From Sphingomonas sp. Leaf9 (GTDB lineage: Bacteria > Pseudomonadota > Alphaproteobacteria > Sphingomonadales > Sphingomonadaceae): a DNA stretch of 64,000 bases. The notes beneath the pieces are model-generated. The model searched no databases. It worked only from the letters and a program-made list of their open reading frames with translations, and was not told where the DNA came from. Numbering within the stretch: position 1 is the first letter of the stretch; each line of letters opens with the position of its first letter. Of this stretch, positions 50,909 through 60,141 are shown piece by piece. The position numbers were made by a program, and so were the translations under genes. The DNA lies in contig NZ_LMKC01000004.1 of assembly GCF_001421355.1 (NCBI RefSeq), forward strand, positions 310,001 through 374,000. The letters are read 5' to 3'.

Positions 50909-51499
50909 ATGCACATGCGGCGGGCGATGATGGTGATGGCGGCGGTGCCGCTGGCGGCGTGCGGCGTAAACAGCGTGCCGACCGCCGAGGAAGAGGTGAA
51001 CGCCAAATGGGGCGAGGTGCAGAACCAGTATCAGCGCCGCGCCGACCTGATCCCCAACCTGGTCGCGACGGTGAAGGGGTTCGCGAAGCAGGAAGAGCGC
51101 GTGCTGACGCAGGTGACGCAGGCCCGCGCACAGGCGACGTCGATCAACGTCACTACCGACGACCTGTCCGACCCGGCAACCTTTCAGAAGTTTCAGGCAG
51201 CGCAGAACCAGCTGACCCAGGCGCTGGGCCAGTTGCGCACCGTGGTCGAGGCGTATCCGCAGCTGACCAGCAACCAGAATTTCCTGGCGTTGCAATCGGA
51301 GCTGGAGGGGACCGAGAACCGCATCACGAATGCGCGGCGCTACTACAACGAAGCGGTACAGGCCTATAACACGCGCATCCGCACCTTTCCCGACGCGATC
51401 GGGGCCAAGGTCTTTTACGGCGCAAAACCCAAGCAGAGCTTCCAGGCGCAGGCCGGGGCCGAGGTCGCGCCGCAGGTCGATTTCGGCAACGCGAACTGA
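50909..51499 (+). CDS. LemA family lipoprotein
   Basis: A 196-residue LemA protein. Lipobox LAAC (MMVMAAVPLAAC), then NAKWGEVQNQYQRRADLIPNLVATVKGFAKQEERVLTQVTQARAQ, a long helical hairpin, and ENRITNARRYYNEAVQAYNTRIRTFPDAIGA, the conserved end of the family. The function of LemA is unclear; it recurs beside TPM-domain proteins as here. It is followed 11 bases later by a YgcG-type gene, then a second TPM gene, forming a three-gene unit. Confidence 0.93.
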   Translation: MHMRRAMMVMAAVPLAACGVNSVPTAEEEVNAKWGEVQNQYQRRADLIPNLVATVKGFAKQEERVLTQVTQARAQATSINVTTDDLSDPATFQKFQAAQNQLTQALGQLRTVVEAYPQLTSNQNFLALQSELEGTENRITNARRYYNEAVQAYNTRIRTFPDAIGAKVFYGAKPKQSFQAQAGAEVAPQVDFGNAN

Positions 51500-51510
51500 C
51501 GCGTAGCCCC

Positions 51511-52401
51511 ATGCGGCGCATCCTGTTCGCCCTGTGGATAACGTTGTGGACAATGGTTGCGCTGCCGGCGGCCGCGCAGACATTTCCGAAGTTTTCCGGG
51601 CTGGTCGTCGACGACGCCAACGTCCTGCCGGCGGAGACCCGTGCCGACCTGACGCAGAAATTGCAGGCTTTACAGCGGGATACCAAGCGGCAGCTGGTCG
51701 TCGCCACGATCGGCGACGTGCAGGGCTATCCGCTGGAGGAATATGCCAACAAACTGCTGCGCGCCTGGGGGGTCGGTCTGAAGGGTGTGGATAACGGCGT
51801 CATCCTTCTGATCGCGCCGAACAATCCCGCCGGGCAGCGCGGACCACGGCTGGAGGTCGGCTATGGACTGGAGCCGGTGCTGACCGACGCGATGTCGCGT
51901 ACGATCATCGAACAACAAATGATGCCGAAGCTGAAGTCGGGCGATGTTCCGGCGGCGATGACGGCGGGCACCGATGCGGTGATCGCGCTGCTGCGTGCCA
52001 GCCCGGAAGAGGCGCAGGCAAAGGTCGATGCCGCCGCCGACGCGTTCGACCGGGGGCGTCGCCAGCAGACATCGGACCCGGATGGCGGTGCGGTGATCGG
52101 CATCGTGTTCTTCATCGGGGTCGGCCTGTTGATCTTTGGTATCCTTGCCGTGTCGCGCCGGCGGCGGCGGGGCCCATGGGGCCAGCCGCATCGGAGCAGC
52201 ACGGCGGGCGATGTCGCGCAGGTCGTGCTGTGGTCGATCGCCGACGAATTGGCGCGCAGTGCCGCGCGCGGCGGCAGTCGTGGCGGGGGATGGTCCGGCG
52301 GATCGTCGCGCGGCAGTTCGGGTGGCGGCTGGAGCGGTGGCGGCTTTACCGGCGGGGGTGGCGGCTCCGGCGGCGGCGGCGGCGCGTCGGGGAATTGGTG
52401 A
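51511..52401 (+). CDS. TPM-domain (YgcG family) exported membrane protein
   Basis: A 296-residue protein with a signal peptide (MRRILFALWITLWTMVALPAAAQ). The TPM domain (FPKFSGLVVDDANVLPAETRADLTQKLQALQRDTKRQLVVATIGDVQGYPLEEYANKLLRAWGVG...NGVILLIAPNN...RLEVGYGLEPVLTDAM) is followed by a membrane helix near residues 195-212 and a Gly/Ser-rich cytoplasmic tail. TPM domains are acid-phosphatase-like or act in photosystem repair in plants; in bacteria the role is unknown. It overlaps the next gene by one base (TGATG). Confidence 0.9.
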   Translation: MRRILFALWITLWTMVALPAAAQTFPKFSGLVVDDANVLPAETRADLTQKLQALQRDTKRQLVVATIGDVQGYPLEEYANKLLRAWGVGLKGVDNGVILLIAPNNPAGQRGPRLEVGYGLEPVLTDAMSRTIIEQQMMPKLKSGDVPAAMTAGTDAVIALLRASPEEAQAKVDAAADAFDRGRRQQTSDPDGGAVIGIVFFIGVGLLIFGILAVSRRRRRGPWGQPHRSSTAGDVAQVVLWSIADELARSAARGGSRGGGWSGGSSRGSSGGGWSGGGFTGGGGGSGGGGGASGNW

Positions 52402-53069
52402 TGCAGCTGACCGATACCGATCGCGTGCGCATCCGCGATGCCGTGGCCACCGCAGAGGCAACGACCGAAGGCGAGATCGTCGTCGTGCTCGCCCGGCGGT
52501 CCGACGCCTATCATGATGTCGGGCTGCACATGGCGGTGCTGGCGATGTTGCTGGTGCTGGCCGCGACCGCGCTGTGGCCGGGATGGCTGCTGGCGTTCCA
52601 TGGCTGGGCCGAGCCGTGGGGCGATGCCCCTGCCCCGCTGTTCCTGCTGACGACGATGGCGTGGGTGCAGGCCGCGGTGTTCCTGATCGTGCGCTATGGC
52701 TGCGCGTGGATGCCGCTGCGCATGGCGCTGACCCCGGCGTCGACCAAGGCGCGGCGGGTCCATACCCGCGCGCTGCTGCTGTTCCGCGCCGCCGCCGAAC
52801 GCCGCACGGTGGCGGCGACCGGCGTGCTGCTCTACCTCTCGCTCGACGAACATCGTGCCGAACTGATCGCGGAGGCCGCGATCCACGACCGGGTGGACCA
52901 GGCGGTGTGGGGCGACGCGCTGGCGGCGTTGCTGGTCGCGCTGAAACAGGATCGCCCGGCCGACGGCATCGTTCAGGCGGTGGGCGCGATCGGCCAGGTG
53001 CTGACCGAACATTTTCCGACAGGAGACAGGCAAATGAACGAACTCCCCGACCGGTTGATCGAACTATGA
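52401..53069 (+). CDS. TPM-domain membrane protein, second gene
   Basis: A 222-residue protein starting directly in a TPM-like domain ([38 protein letters not shown]), with no signal peptide. Two membrane helices follow (about 44-63 and 82-99), then the second part of the domain ([46 protein letters not shown]...[37 protein letters not shown]), matching the COG3762-type partner that regularly follows LemA and YgcG-like genes. ATGA overlap with the Nudix gene. The three proteins probably form one envelope complex of unknown function. Confidence 0.85.
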   Translation: MQLTDTDRVRIRDAVATAEATTEGEIVVVLARRSDAYHDVGLHMAVLAMLLVLAATALWPGWLLAFHGWAEPWGDAPAPLFLLTTMAWVQAAVFLIVRYGCAWMPLRMALTPASTKARRVHTRALLLFRAAAERRTVAATGVLLYLSLDEHRAELIAEAAIHDRVDQAVWGDALAALLVALKQDRPADGIVQAVGAIGQVLTEHFPTGDRQMNELPDRLIEL

Positions 53070-53590
53070 TCGACGCCGATGCACCCGAAGAGGTGATGTG
53101 GGCGGGCCGCTTCATCACCGCGAAAAAGCGCGGCCGCTGGGAATATGTCGGCCGGGCGAACGGCATCGGCGCAGCGGTGATCGTCGCGGTCGATGACGGT
53201 CATGTCCTGCTGGTCGAACAATATCGCGTGCCGCTGGGCCGCAACTGCATCGAACTGCCCGCCGGGCTGGTCGGCGACGATGCCGCCGGCGAAGCGGCGG
53301 CGGTGGCGGCGACGCGCGAGCTGGAGGAGGAAACCGGCTATCGCGCGGGCACGATGGTGTCGCTGGGCGAATATCATTCCTCGCCGGGGATGGTGTCGGA
53401 GAGCTTCACGCTGTTTCGGGCCGGTGCGCTGGTGAAGGTCGGCGACGGCGGCGGGGTGCCGGGGGAGGATATCGTGGTCCACCGGGTGAAGCTGGCGGAC
53501 GTGGCCGCGTTCATCGCGGACCGGCGCGCGGCGGGCAAGGCGGTCGATGTGAAGCTGTTGTTGCTGTTGGCGCCGTATCTGTTGGGGTGA
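53066..53590 (+). CDS. Nudix hydrolase (ADP-ribose pyrophosphatase-like)
   Basis: A 174-residue pyrophosphohydrolase. The full Nudix box is present: G-x5-E-x7-REL-x-EE-x-GY around [23 protein letters not shown]. Upstream [32 protein letters not shown] is the ADP-ribose pyrophosphatase type with the E-PAG motif, and [15 protein letters not shown] follows. Likely substrates are ADP-ribose or related nucleoside diphosphate compounds. It is coupled to the TPM gene by ATGA, though a functional link is not obvious. A family C repeat follows. Confidence 0.93.
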   Translation: MIDADAPEEVMWAGRFITAKKRGRWEYVGRANGIGAAVIVAVDDGHVLLVEQYRVPLGRNCIELPAGLVGDDAAGEAAAVAATRELEEETGYRAGTMVSLGEYHSSPGMVSESFTLFRAGALVKVGDGGGVPGEDIVVHRVKLADVAAFIADRRAAGKAVDVKLLLLLAPYLLG

Positions 53591-53599
53591 GCCTCCTTT

Positions 53600-53688
53600 C
53601 GTCACCCCGGACTTGATCCGGGGTCCCGCTTTGTTGGCGGTTGGCGACGAAGGAAGAAGCGGGACCCCGGGTCAAGCCCGGGGTGACG
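53600..53688. repeat. Dispersed palindromic repeat, family C, copy 5
   Basis: CGTCACCCCGGACTTGATCC at the left and GGGTCAAGCCCGGGGTGACG at the right, between the convergent Nudix and methyltransferase genes. A remnant resembling family B (GTGTGCTTCGAACCAAACGG) follows at about 53741-53760. Confidence 0.92.
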
Positions 53689-53781
53689 GGTGGGGATAGG
53701 TTCGCTGCCTACGCTCCGCTCTCGTTTTCCGATTCTCCCGTGTGCTTCGAACCAAACGGAAGCGCGGTGGGGAGGGAGAGA

Positions 53782-54522
53782 TCAGCCCTTGGCCGCAGGC
53801 GTCGCCGCCGGCACGCGGCACGGTACGATGTTCTTCGGTTCCGGGCGTCGCCCGTCCGGCGTGAACATCGCGATATAGCCGCCGGCCGAGGGCATCTTCT
53901 GCAGCTCGACCAGCCGATATCCGACCGCTTCGAATTCGCATTTCAGCAGCGCGGGCGGGGTGCCGTGGTTCTGCGTGCGGCGGTCGGCGTCGACCACCAC
54001 CACCTGCCCGCCGGGACGCAGGCTGGGGCGCAGGTTCCACAGGAACGCGTATGGCTCGGCGATCTCGTGGTACATGTGCACCATCAGCACCCGGTCGAAG
54101 CTGCCGATCGGCAGTTTCGCATCGTCCGGTTCGCCCAGCCGGACGCTGACATTATCCAGCCGTTCGCGCGCCACGCGCTGCGCCAGCGCGTCGCGAATCT
54201 GCGGAATGATATCCTCGGCCAGCACGCGGCCGTCGGCACCGACCCGCTGGGCGAGACGGATGGTGTAATAGCCCTCGCCCGCGCCGATATCGGCGACGGT
54301 CATGCCGGGCGCGATGCTGGCCTTGTCCATCACCAGTTCGGCTTCGTTCAACCGGTCGCGCGATTCCTCGGTCGACCAGCGTGCCGACACGATCGTCGCC
54401 ACCGGCCGGTCGGCCCGGGGGAACACCGGCTTGTCCTCCCGCTGCGCATTGGCGATCGGGTTCGGCTGCGTCGCGTCGCAGCCGGCCAGCATCAGCAGCG
54501 CAAGCGGAAGGGCGTGGCGCAT
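53782..54522 (-). CDS. SAM-dependent methyltransferase-like lipoprotein
   Basis: A 246-residue protein with lipobox LAGC (MRHALPLALLMLAGC), so predicted to be exported and lipid-anchored, followed by a class I methyltransferase fold: MTVADIGAGEGYYTIRLAQRVGADGRVLAEDI (motif I), VRLGEPDDAKLP, RVLMVHMYHEIAEPYAFLWNLRPSLRPGGQVVVVD. The SAM-site residues look intact, which is puzzling outside the cytoplasm, where SAM is absent. The start at 54522 is one base after the prfB stop, so it is co-transcribed with prfB. It could methylate nothing and act as a binding protein. Confidence 0.83.
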   Translation of the reverse strand: MRHALPLALLMLAGCDATQPNPIANAQREDKPVFPRADRPVATIVSARWSTEESRDRLNEAELVMDKASIAPGMTVADIGAGEGYYTIRLAQRVGADGRVLAEDIIPQIRDALAQRVARERLDNVSVRLGEPDDAKLPIGSFDRVLMVHMYHEIAEPYAFLWNLRPSLRPGGQVVVVDADRRTQNHGTPPALLKCEFEAVGYRLVELQKMPSAGGYIAMFTPDGRRPEPKNIVPCRVPAATPAAKG

Positions 54523-54523
54523 C

Positions 54524-55651
54524 TCAGTCGACATCCTCGACATCGACCGATTCGCCGGTCACCCGCTGCGACAGCGCGGCGGCCATGAACGGGTCGAGCG
54601 CGCCGTCGAGCACGTCGCCCGGCGCGGTGGAGACGACGCCGGTGCGCAGGTCCTTCACCATCTGATACGGCTGCAGCACGTACGAGCGGATCTGGTGGCC
54701 CCAGCCGATATCGGTCTTGGTCGCGTTTTCGGCATTGGCCTCCGCCTCGCGGATCGCCAGCTCGCGCTCGTACAGGCGGGCGCGCAGCTGGTTATAGGCC
54801 TCGGCCTTGTTCTTGTGCTGCGAACGCTGGTTCTGGCACTGCACCACGATGCCGGTCGGGATATGCGTGATACGCACCGCCGAATCGGTCGTGTTGATGT
54901 GCTGACCACCGGCACCCGACGCGCGGTAGGTATCGATGCGCAGGTCGCTTTCGTTATATTCGACCTCGATATTGTCGTCGATCACCGGATAGACCCAGAT
55001 CGATGCGAACGAGGTGTGGCGGCGCGCGGCGCTGTCATACGGGCTGATGCGGACCAGGCGGTGGACCCCGCCCTCGGTCTTGGCAAAGCCGTAGGCATTC
55101 TCGCCCTTGATGAGCAGCGTCGCCGACTTGATGCCCGCCTGTTCGCCCGAATGCTGATCGACCAGCTCGACCTTCATGCCGCGACGTTCGGCCCAGCGGG
55201 TGTACATGCGTTGCAGCATGCCGGCCCAGTCCTGGCTTTCGGTCCCGCCGGCACCGGCGTTGATCTCGATATAGGTGTCGTTGCCATCGGCCTCACCCGA
55301 CAGCAGCGCCTGTACCTTGTCATGGTCGGCGCGCTTCGCCAGTTCGGCAAGGTTCGCGACGCCTTCCTCGGCCATCTCGCTGTCGCCCTCGGCATCGGCC
55401 ATCTCGATCAGCTCGACGGTGTCGGACAGGTCGCGTTCGATATCGCGGGTGGCGGTGATCGCCTCGTCCAGCCGGCGGCGTTCGCGCATTACGTCCTGTG
55501 CGGCCTTGGGATCGTTCCACAATGCCTGATCCTCGACGCGCGCGTTCAGCTCGTCCAGCCGGCGCAGCGCGCGGTCCCAGTCGAGAAAGCGGCGCAGCAG
55601 CGCGAGGGCATCGTTGATCTTGTCTACATGGGCTTGCGCTTCGGCGCGCAT
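54524..55651 (-). CDS. prfB: Peptide chain release factor 2
   Basis: Terminates translation at UGA and UAA. The 375 residues carry the catalytic GGQ ([20 protein letters not shown]) and the codon-recognition region [17 protein letters not shown], where the E. coli SPF reads SPY, as in other alphaproteobacteria. There is no programmed frameshift: the segment [18 protein letters not shown] is read straight through with no in-frame TGA, unlike E. coli prfB. mrcA lies 56 bases upstream and the lipoprotein methyltransferase one base downstream. Confidence 0.97.
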   Translation of the reverse strand: MRAEAQAHVDKINDALALLRRFLDWDRALRRLDELNARVEDQALWNDPKAAQDVMRERRRLDEAITATRDIERDLSDTVELIEMADAEGDSEMAEEGVANLAELAKRADHDKVQALLSGEADGNDTYIEINAGAGGTESQDWAGMLQRMYTRWAERRGMKVELVDQHSGEQAGIKSATLLIKGENAYGFAKTEGGVHRLVRISPYDSAARRHTSFASIWVYPVIDDNIEVEYNESDLRIDTYRASGAGGQHINTTDSAVRITHIPTGIVVQCQNQRSQHKNKAEAYNQLRARLYERELAIREAEANAENATKTDIGWGHQIRSYVLQPYQMVKDLRTGVVSTAPGDVLDGALDPFMAAALSQRVTGESVDVEDVD

Positions 55652-55707
55652 GGGGAAAACTCCGGGGATAAGTAATCAGGGGGAATGCCGCCGATATGGG
55701 CGGCGCG

Positions 55708-58227
55708 CTAGTAGATTCCCCCTTCGCGTTGCAAGAAGTCGCTGTCGCGCGGCTGCGCCTGTTGCGCGGGGCGCGCGGCGCGGGTCGGATCGCGGGTAAC
55801 GGGCGCGCGCGCTTCGCCAAGGCGTCCGGTGGCGCGGCGTGCCTCGGTCTCGGGCTTGAACGCTTCCCAGATGATCCCGGCCTTGGGATCGGTCGTCGGC
55901 CAGCCGCCATAGACCGGGCGGCCGCTGGCGCGGTCGATGCGGACCATGCGGATGCCCGCCGGCGCGCGGAACGGCAGCACCTCCATGTCCTGATACGCCT
56001 TGACCGCGAAGCTCTTGTAGATCGGCGCGGCGATCGTGCCGCCCTGTGCATAGCCGCCCAGGTTACGCGGCGTGTCGAAGCCCAGATACAGCCCGGCGAT
56101 CATCTGCGGCGATCCGCCGACGAACCACACGTCGGTCGGCCCGGTCGAGGTGCCGGTCTTGCCCATGATCGGCCGGTTCAGGTCGCGCAGCGTGGTCGCG
56201 GTGCCGCGCTGGATCACGCCTTCCATGATGTGCACCATCTGGTACGCGCTCATCGCGTCGACCACCTGTCGCGCCTTGATCTGCGGGCGGGGCATCGGCT
56301 TGCCGTCCCAGTCGGGCGCGTTGCAGCGGTCGCAGGCGCGCCAGTTTTCGGGCAGGATCACCTTGCCGCGCCGGTCCTGCACGAAATCGATGACGGTGGG
56401 GTCGAGTTCGCGGCCCTGGTTCGCCAGGATCGAATACGCGTTGACCATGCGCAGGACCGTCGTCTCCCCCGCGCCCAGCGCATAGGAGAGGTACGGCGGA
56501 AACTTTTCATCGCTGACGCCGACGCGCTGGATCAGGTCGTTCACCTTGTCCATGCCGGTCTGTGCCGCCGCGCGCACCGTCATCAGGTTGCGCGACTGCT
56601 CGACGCCCCAGCGCATGGTGTGCGGGCCCGCCCCGCCGCCGCCGAAGTTGCGGAAGCATTTCTGGCCCAGCCGCCCGCCCTGGTTCACGCAGAACGGGCC
56701 GTCGACGATGATCGACGCCGGGGTCATCCCCGCCTCCAGCGCGGCGGCATAGACGATCGGCTTGATCGTCGATCCGGGCTGGCGCATCGCCTGCGTCGCG
56801 CGGTTGAACGACTGGATGCGGCTGTCGAAGCCGCCCTGCATCGCGAGGATACGGCCGGTGCGCGGGTCCTCGACCACCATGCCGCCCGACACGCGCGGGA
56901 CCGAGCGCAGCGACCATTGTGAGCCGGCCGGCGCCACCGCGAGGATATCGCCGGGCTGGATCGCGGCGAAGGCGGTGCCGCCGACCCCGCGCACCGGCAT
57001 CACTGCATTGCCACGCGGCAGGACGCCGGTGCGCCCGTCGGCAAAGCCGATCCGCGCCTCGCCGCTGTCCTTTGCGATGACGATCGCTGCCTGCCAGTCC
57101 TGATAATCGAGGGCGATGTTGGTGTTGAGCAGCACCGACTGCCAATTATCCTCGTCGACCTGCGCGCGCGGCTTGTTCAGCGGGCCCGACCAGCCGCGCC
57201 CCGAATCGAAGCGGATGAGGCCGGCGCGCAGTGCGTCCTGCGCATCCTGCTGCAGCTTGGGGTCGAGCGAGGTGCGCACCCACAACCCGCCGGCATAGAC
57301 GCTGTACGGGCCGTCCTTCGCATTCTCGCCGAACTGGTTCATCAGCTGGCGGCGCACTTCCTCGATGAAATAGCCGCCGGCGGTTTCCTTGCGCGGGGTC
57401 TGGCGCGGGATGGTGCCGAGCGGCTGGGCGACCGCAGCTGTGCGCTGGCTCGCGGTGATGAAGCCGTTGCGCTCCATTTCGCCCAGCACCCAGTTGCGCC
57501 GCTTGATCGCGCGGTCATAGCCGCGTTCAGGCGTGTAGTTGGACGGCCCCTTGGGCAGGATCGCCAGATACGCCATTTGCGGCAGCGTCAGCTCGCGCAG
57601 TTCCTTGCCGAAATAGGCGTGGGACGCCGCCTCCACGCCGAACGCGTTGCGGCCGAGCGCGATCTGGTTGAGATAGAGTTCGAGGATCTGCTGCTTGGTC
57701 AGCGCGCTTTCGATGCGATAGGCGAGCAGCGCCTCCTTCGCCTTGCGGACATAGCTGACCTCATTGGTCAGCAGCAGGTTCTTTGCCACCTGTTGCGTGA
57801 TTGTCGACGCGCCGATCGGGCGGCCGCTCCGCGTCAGGTTGCTGAACATCGCCGCGGCGATGCCGGGATAATCGACGCCGTGGTGTTCGAAGAAGGTGCG
57901 ATCCTCGGCCGCCAGGAACGCGCGGACCAGCAGCGGCGGATATTCGGCATAGGACAGCTGCACGCGGCGTTCGCGGGCATAGCTGTGGATCGGATCGCCC
58001 TCGATCCCGCGCACATTGGTTGGCAGCGGCGGTTCATAGGCGCGTAGCGAATCGACCGACGGCAAGGTGCGCCACAGCAGCAGCCAGATGAGGAACACGC
58101 CGATGCCCGCCAGCAGCAGCGCGACGGCAGGCAGGCGGAACCACCACCGCCGCCGGATACGGGCGAAACGGGCGCGCCGGCTGGGGCGCGCGGTGTCGGG
58201 GGTGGCTTCGGTGTCGGATACGCTCAT
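55708..58227 (-). CDS. mrcA: Penicillin-binding protein 1A
   Basis: Bifunctional peptidoglycan glycosyltransferase and transpeptidase. The 839 residues begin with a cytoplasmic tail, a membrane anchor (about 31-52), and the GT51 domain with AAEDRTFFEHHGVD, GASTITQQVAKNLLL, RKAKEALLAYRIE. An OB-like insert follows, then the transpeptidase motifs SxxK in QPGSTIKPIVYA, SxN in EQSRNLMT and KTGTS. Length is as usual for PBP1A. The upstream gap to the MerR gene contains a family A palindrome. Confidence 0.97.
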   Translation of the reverse strand: MSVSDTEATPDTARPSRRARFARIRRRWWFRLPAVALLLAGIGVFLIWLLLWRTLPSVDSLRAYEPPLPTNVRGIEGDPIHSYARERRVQLSYAEYPPLLVRAFLAAEDRTFFEHHGVDYPGIAAAMFSNLTRSGRPIGASTITQQVAKNLLLTNEVSYVRKAKEALLAYRIESALTKQQILELYLNQIALGRNAFGVEAASHAYFGKELRELTLPQMAYLAILPKGPSNYTPERGYDRAIKRRNWVLGEMERNGFITASQRTAAVAQPLGTIPRQTPRKETAGGYFIEEVRRQLMNQFGENAKDGPYSVYAGGLWVRTSLDPKLQQDAQDALRAGLIRFDSGRGWSGPLNKPRAQVDEDNWQSVLLNTNIALDYQDWQAAIVIAKDSGEARIGFADGRTGVLPRGNAVMPVRGVGGTAFAAIQPGDILAVAPAGSQWSLRSVPRVSGGMVVEDPRTGRILAMQGGFDSRIQSFNRATQAMRQPGSTIKPIVYAAALEAGMTPASIIVDGPFCVNQGGRLGQKCFRNFGGGGAGPHTMRWGVEQSRNLMTVRAAAQTGMDKVNDLIQRVGVSDEKFPPYLSYALGAGETTVLRMVNAYSILANQGRELDPTVIDFVQDRRGKVILPENWRACDRCNAPDWDGKPMPRPQIKARQVVDAMSAYQMVHIMEGVIQRGTATTLRDLNRPIMGKTGTSTGPTDVWFVGGSPQMIAGLYLGFDTPRNLGGYAQGGTIAAPIYKSFAVKAYQDMEVLPFRAPAGIRMVRIDRASGRPVYGGWPTTDPKAGIIWEAFKPETEARRATGRLGEARAPVTRDPTRAARPAQQAQPRDSDFLQREGGIY

Positions 58228-58307
58228 CGCCCGCGCGGTTTAGCAGGTTTGGCCGTGGGGGAAAGGGAGAGGCCGCGCGACGGCGAACATGCCACGACAT
58301 GTGAAAT

Positions 58308-58419
58308 CGTTCGTGCTGAGTAGGGGCTGAGCTTGTCAAAGACCCGTATCGAAGCACTGGTGGCGACGGTCCTTCGATACGCCGCTTCGACAAGCTCAGC
58401 GGCTAATCAGGACGAACGG
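58308..58419. repeat. Dispersed palindromic repeat, family A, copy 3
   Basis: CGTTCGTGCTGAGTAGGGGC at the left and GGCTAATCAGGACGAACGG at the right, with GTATCGAAG / CTTCGATAC and TGAGCTTGTC / GACAAGCTCA inside. Between the mrcA promoter and the end of the MerR gene. Confidence 0.9.
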
Positions 58420-58438
58420 GGTGAACAGGCAACCAGAG

Positions 58439-58795
58439 TCATCGATCCGCCGCCAGCGCGTCGGACAGCAGCGCCCGGACGGCGCGCAGTTCGGTGATGC
58501 GCGCGGCGCGGCGGGGGGCCGGGGCGACCGGCAGCGGGGCCTTCGCCTCCTGCGCCAGCAATTGCTGCACGCCGCGCACGGTGTAGCCCTGTTCACCGAG
58601 CAGAGTGTGGATACGGCACAGCAGCGCGACATCCTCCGGCCGGTAATGGCGGCGGTCGCCGGCACGGGTCAGCGGCTTGATCTGCGGGAAGCGCCCTTCC
58701 CAATAGCGCAGCCGGTGCTGCGGTACCCCCAGTTCGCGCGCGACCTCGCCGATCGAGCGATAGGCGCCGGCCGATTTGTCGACGGGGGGCGCCAA
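58439..58795 (-). CDS. MerR-family transcriptional regulator
   Basis: A 118-residue regulator. [69 protein letters not shown] is a MerR-type winged helix with the RYWE-F pattern seen in the regulator that follows ihfA in alphaproteobacteria. The C-terminus is short with no metal-binding cysteines, so the signal is unknown. It lies 10 bases after ihfA and is probably the last gene of the plsX-fabH-ihfA operon. Confidence 0.9.
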   Translation of the reverse strand: MAPPVDKSAGAYRSIGEVARELGVPQHRLRYWEGRFPQIKPLTRAGDRRHYRPEDVALLCRIHTLLGEQGYTVRGVQQLLAQEAKAPLPVAPAPRRAARITELRAVRALLSDALAADR

Positions 58796-58805
58796 TCCGG
58801 CCCGA

Positions 58806-59105
58806 TCAGCTCGCCGCGACGATGCGGTCGCGCATCATCTGGCTGGCGCGGAAGGTGAGGACGCGGCGCGGGGCGATCGGCACTTCGATCCCGGTCTTTG
58901 GATTGCGGCCGACACGTTCGCCCTTGTCGCGCAGGACGAAGCTGCCGAAGCCCGAAATCTTGACGTTCTCGCCCTTGGACAGTGCTTCGCACATCGCGCC
59001 GAGAATCTGTTCGACCACGCGGGCGGAATCGGCGCGCGAAAGGCCGATTTCGCGGTGCATTTCCTCGGCGAGATCCGCGCGGGTCAGCGTGCCATCGGTT
59101 GCCAT
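58806..59105 (-). CDS. ihfA: Integration host factor alpha subunit
   Basis: A 99-residue DNA-bending protein that pairs with IHF beta. [83 protein letters not shown] contains the GFGSF and the RNPKTG-PI DNA-intercalating arm. Start at ATG 59105; the in-frame ATG at 59165 would add 20 unrelated residues. It follows fabH after a 73-base gap, in an order common to alphaproteobacteria. IHF assists sigma-54 promoters such as that of glnK. Confidence 0.95.
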   Translation of the reverse strand: MATDGTLTRADLAEEMHREIGLSRADSARVVEQILGAMCEALSKGENVKISGFGSFVLRDKGERVGRNPKTGIEVPIAPRRVLTFRASQMMRDRIVAAS

Positions 59106-59178
59106 CGGTTCTTCTTCCCCTTCGAACAATGTCGAAGCGCTAGCACGGCGTATACGAAGATTCAAAAATACGAAAGGA

Positions 59179-60141
59179 TTACCAACGTACTACGGCGGCG
59201 CCCCAGGTGAAGCCACCCCCCATCGCCTCCAGCACGACGATATCGCCGCGCTGGATCCGGCCGTCCTTCACCGCGACGTCGAGCGCGAGCGGAACGGAGG
59301 CGGCCGACGTGTTGGCATGGCGGTCGACGGTGACGACGACCTTTTCGGGCGCGAGGTTCAGCTTGCGCGCGGTCGCATCGAGGATGCGGGCATTGGCCTG
59401 ATGCGGCACGACCCAATCGACATCGGCCGGGGTCAGCCCGGCCAGCTCGAGCGATTCGCCCATGACGGCGGCGAGGTTCACCACCGCGTGGCGGAACACT
59501 TCCTTGCCCTTCATGCGCAGCTTGCCGACGGTGCCGGTGGTCGACGGCCCGCCATCGACATAGAGCAGGCCATTGTGGCGGCCATCGGCGTGGAGCCGGG
59601 TCGACAGGATGCCGCGCCCGTCCGCCTCCTCGGTCGCCTCCAGCACGATCGCGCCCGCGCCGTCGCCGAACAGGACGCAGGTCGTGCGATCCTCCCAGTC
59701 GAGGATGCGGCTGAAGGTTTCGGCCCCGATGACGAGCGCTTTGGCGTGAACGCCGGCGCGCAGCATCGAATCGGCGACCTGCACCGCATAGAGGAAGCCC
59801 GAACACACCGCCGCCACGTCGAACGCGACGCAATCGTCGATGCCGAGCGCCGCCTGCACCTTGGTCGCGGTCGCCGGAAACGTCTGGTCGGGGGTGGCGG
59901 TCGCCAGCACGATCAGGTCGATCTGCGCGGGGTCGAGGCCCGCGGCGGCGATCGCTTCGCGCGCGGCATCGGTGGCGAGCGTCGAGGTCGTCTCATGCTC
60001 GGCGGCGATGTGCCGGAAACGGATGCCGGTGCGCTCGACGATCCATTCGTCGGTGGTATCGACCCGCGCGGCCAGTTCGGCATTGGAGACGCGATGGGCG
60101 GGGAGCGCCGATCCGGTGCCGGTGACGATCGCGCGAATCAT
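59179..60141 (-). CDS. fabH: 3-oxoacyl-ACP synthase III
   Basis: Starts fatty-acid synthesis by condensing acetyl-CoA with malonyl-ACP. The 320 residues carry the catalytic triad: Cys in [15 protein letters not shown], His in [19 protein letters not shown] and Asn in [31 protein letters not shown] near the start is typical. Overlaps the plsX stop by ATGA (60138-60141). The plsX-fabH pair links phospholipid and fatty-acid initiation. Confidence 0.97.
   Translation of the reverse strand: MIRAIVTGTGSALPAHRVSNAELAARVDTTDEWIVERTGIRFRHIAAEHETTSTLATDAAREAIAAAGLDPAQIDLIVLATATPDQTFPATATKVQAALGIDDCVAFDVAAVCSGFLYAVQVADSMLRAGVHAKALVIGAETFSRILDWEDRTTCVLFGDGAGAIVLEATEEADGRGILSTRLHADGRHNGLLYVDGGPSTTGTVGKLRMKGKEVFRHAVVNLAAVMGESLELAGLTPADVDWVVPHQANARILDATARKLNLAPEKVVVTVDRHANTSAASVPLALDVAVKDGRIQRGDIVVLEAMGGGFTWGAAVVRW

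Noticed and set aside
12948..53688. Repeated 80-90 bp units as a possible CRISPR array.
   Set aside because: The copies are kilobases apart, are inverted repeats rather than direct repeats with spacers, and no cas gene is present.
55480..55651. Programmed +1 frameshift in prfB.
   Set aside because: The frame is open from the start codon through the usual frameshift position with no in-frame TGA, so no frameshift is needed.
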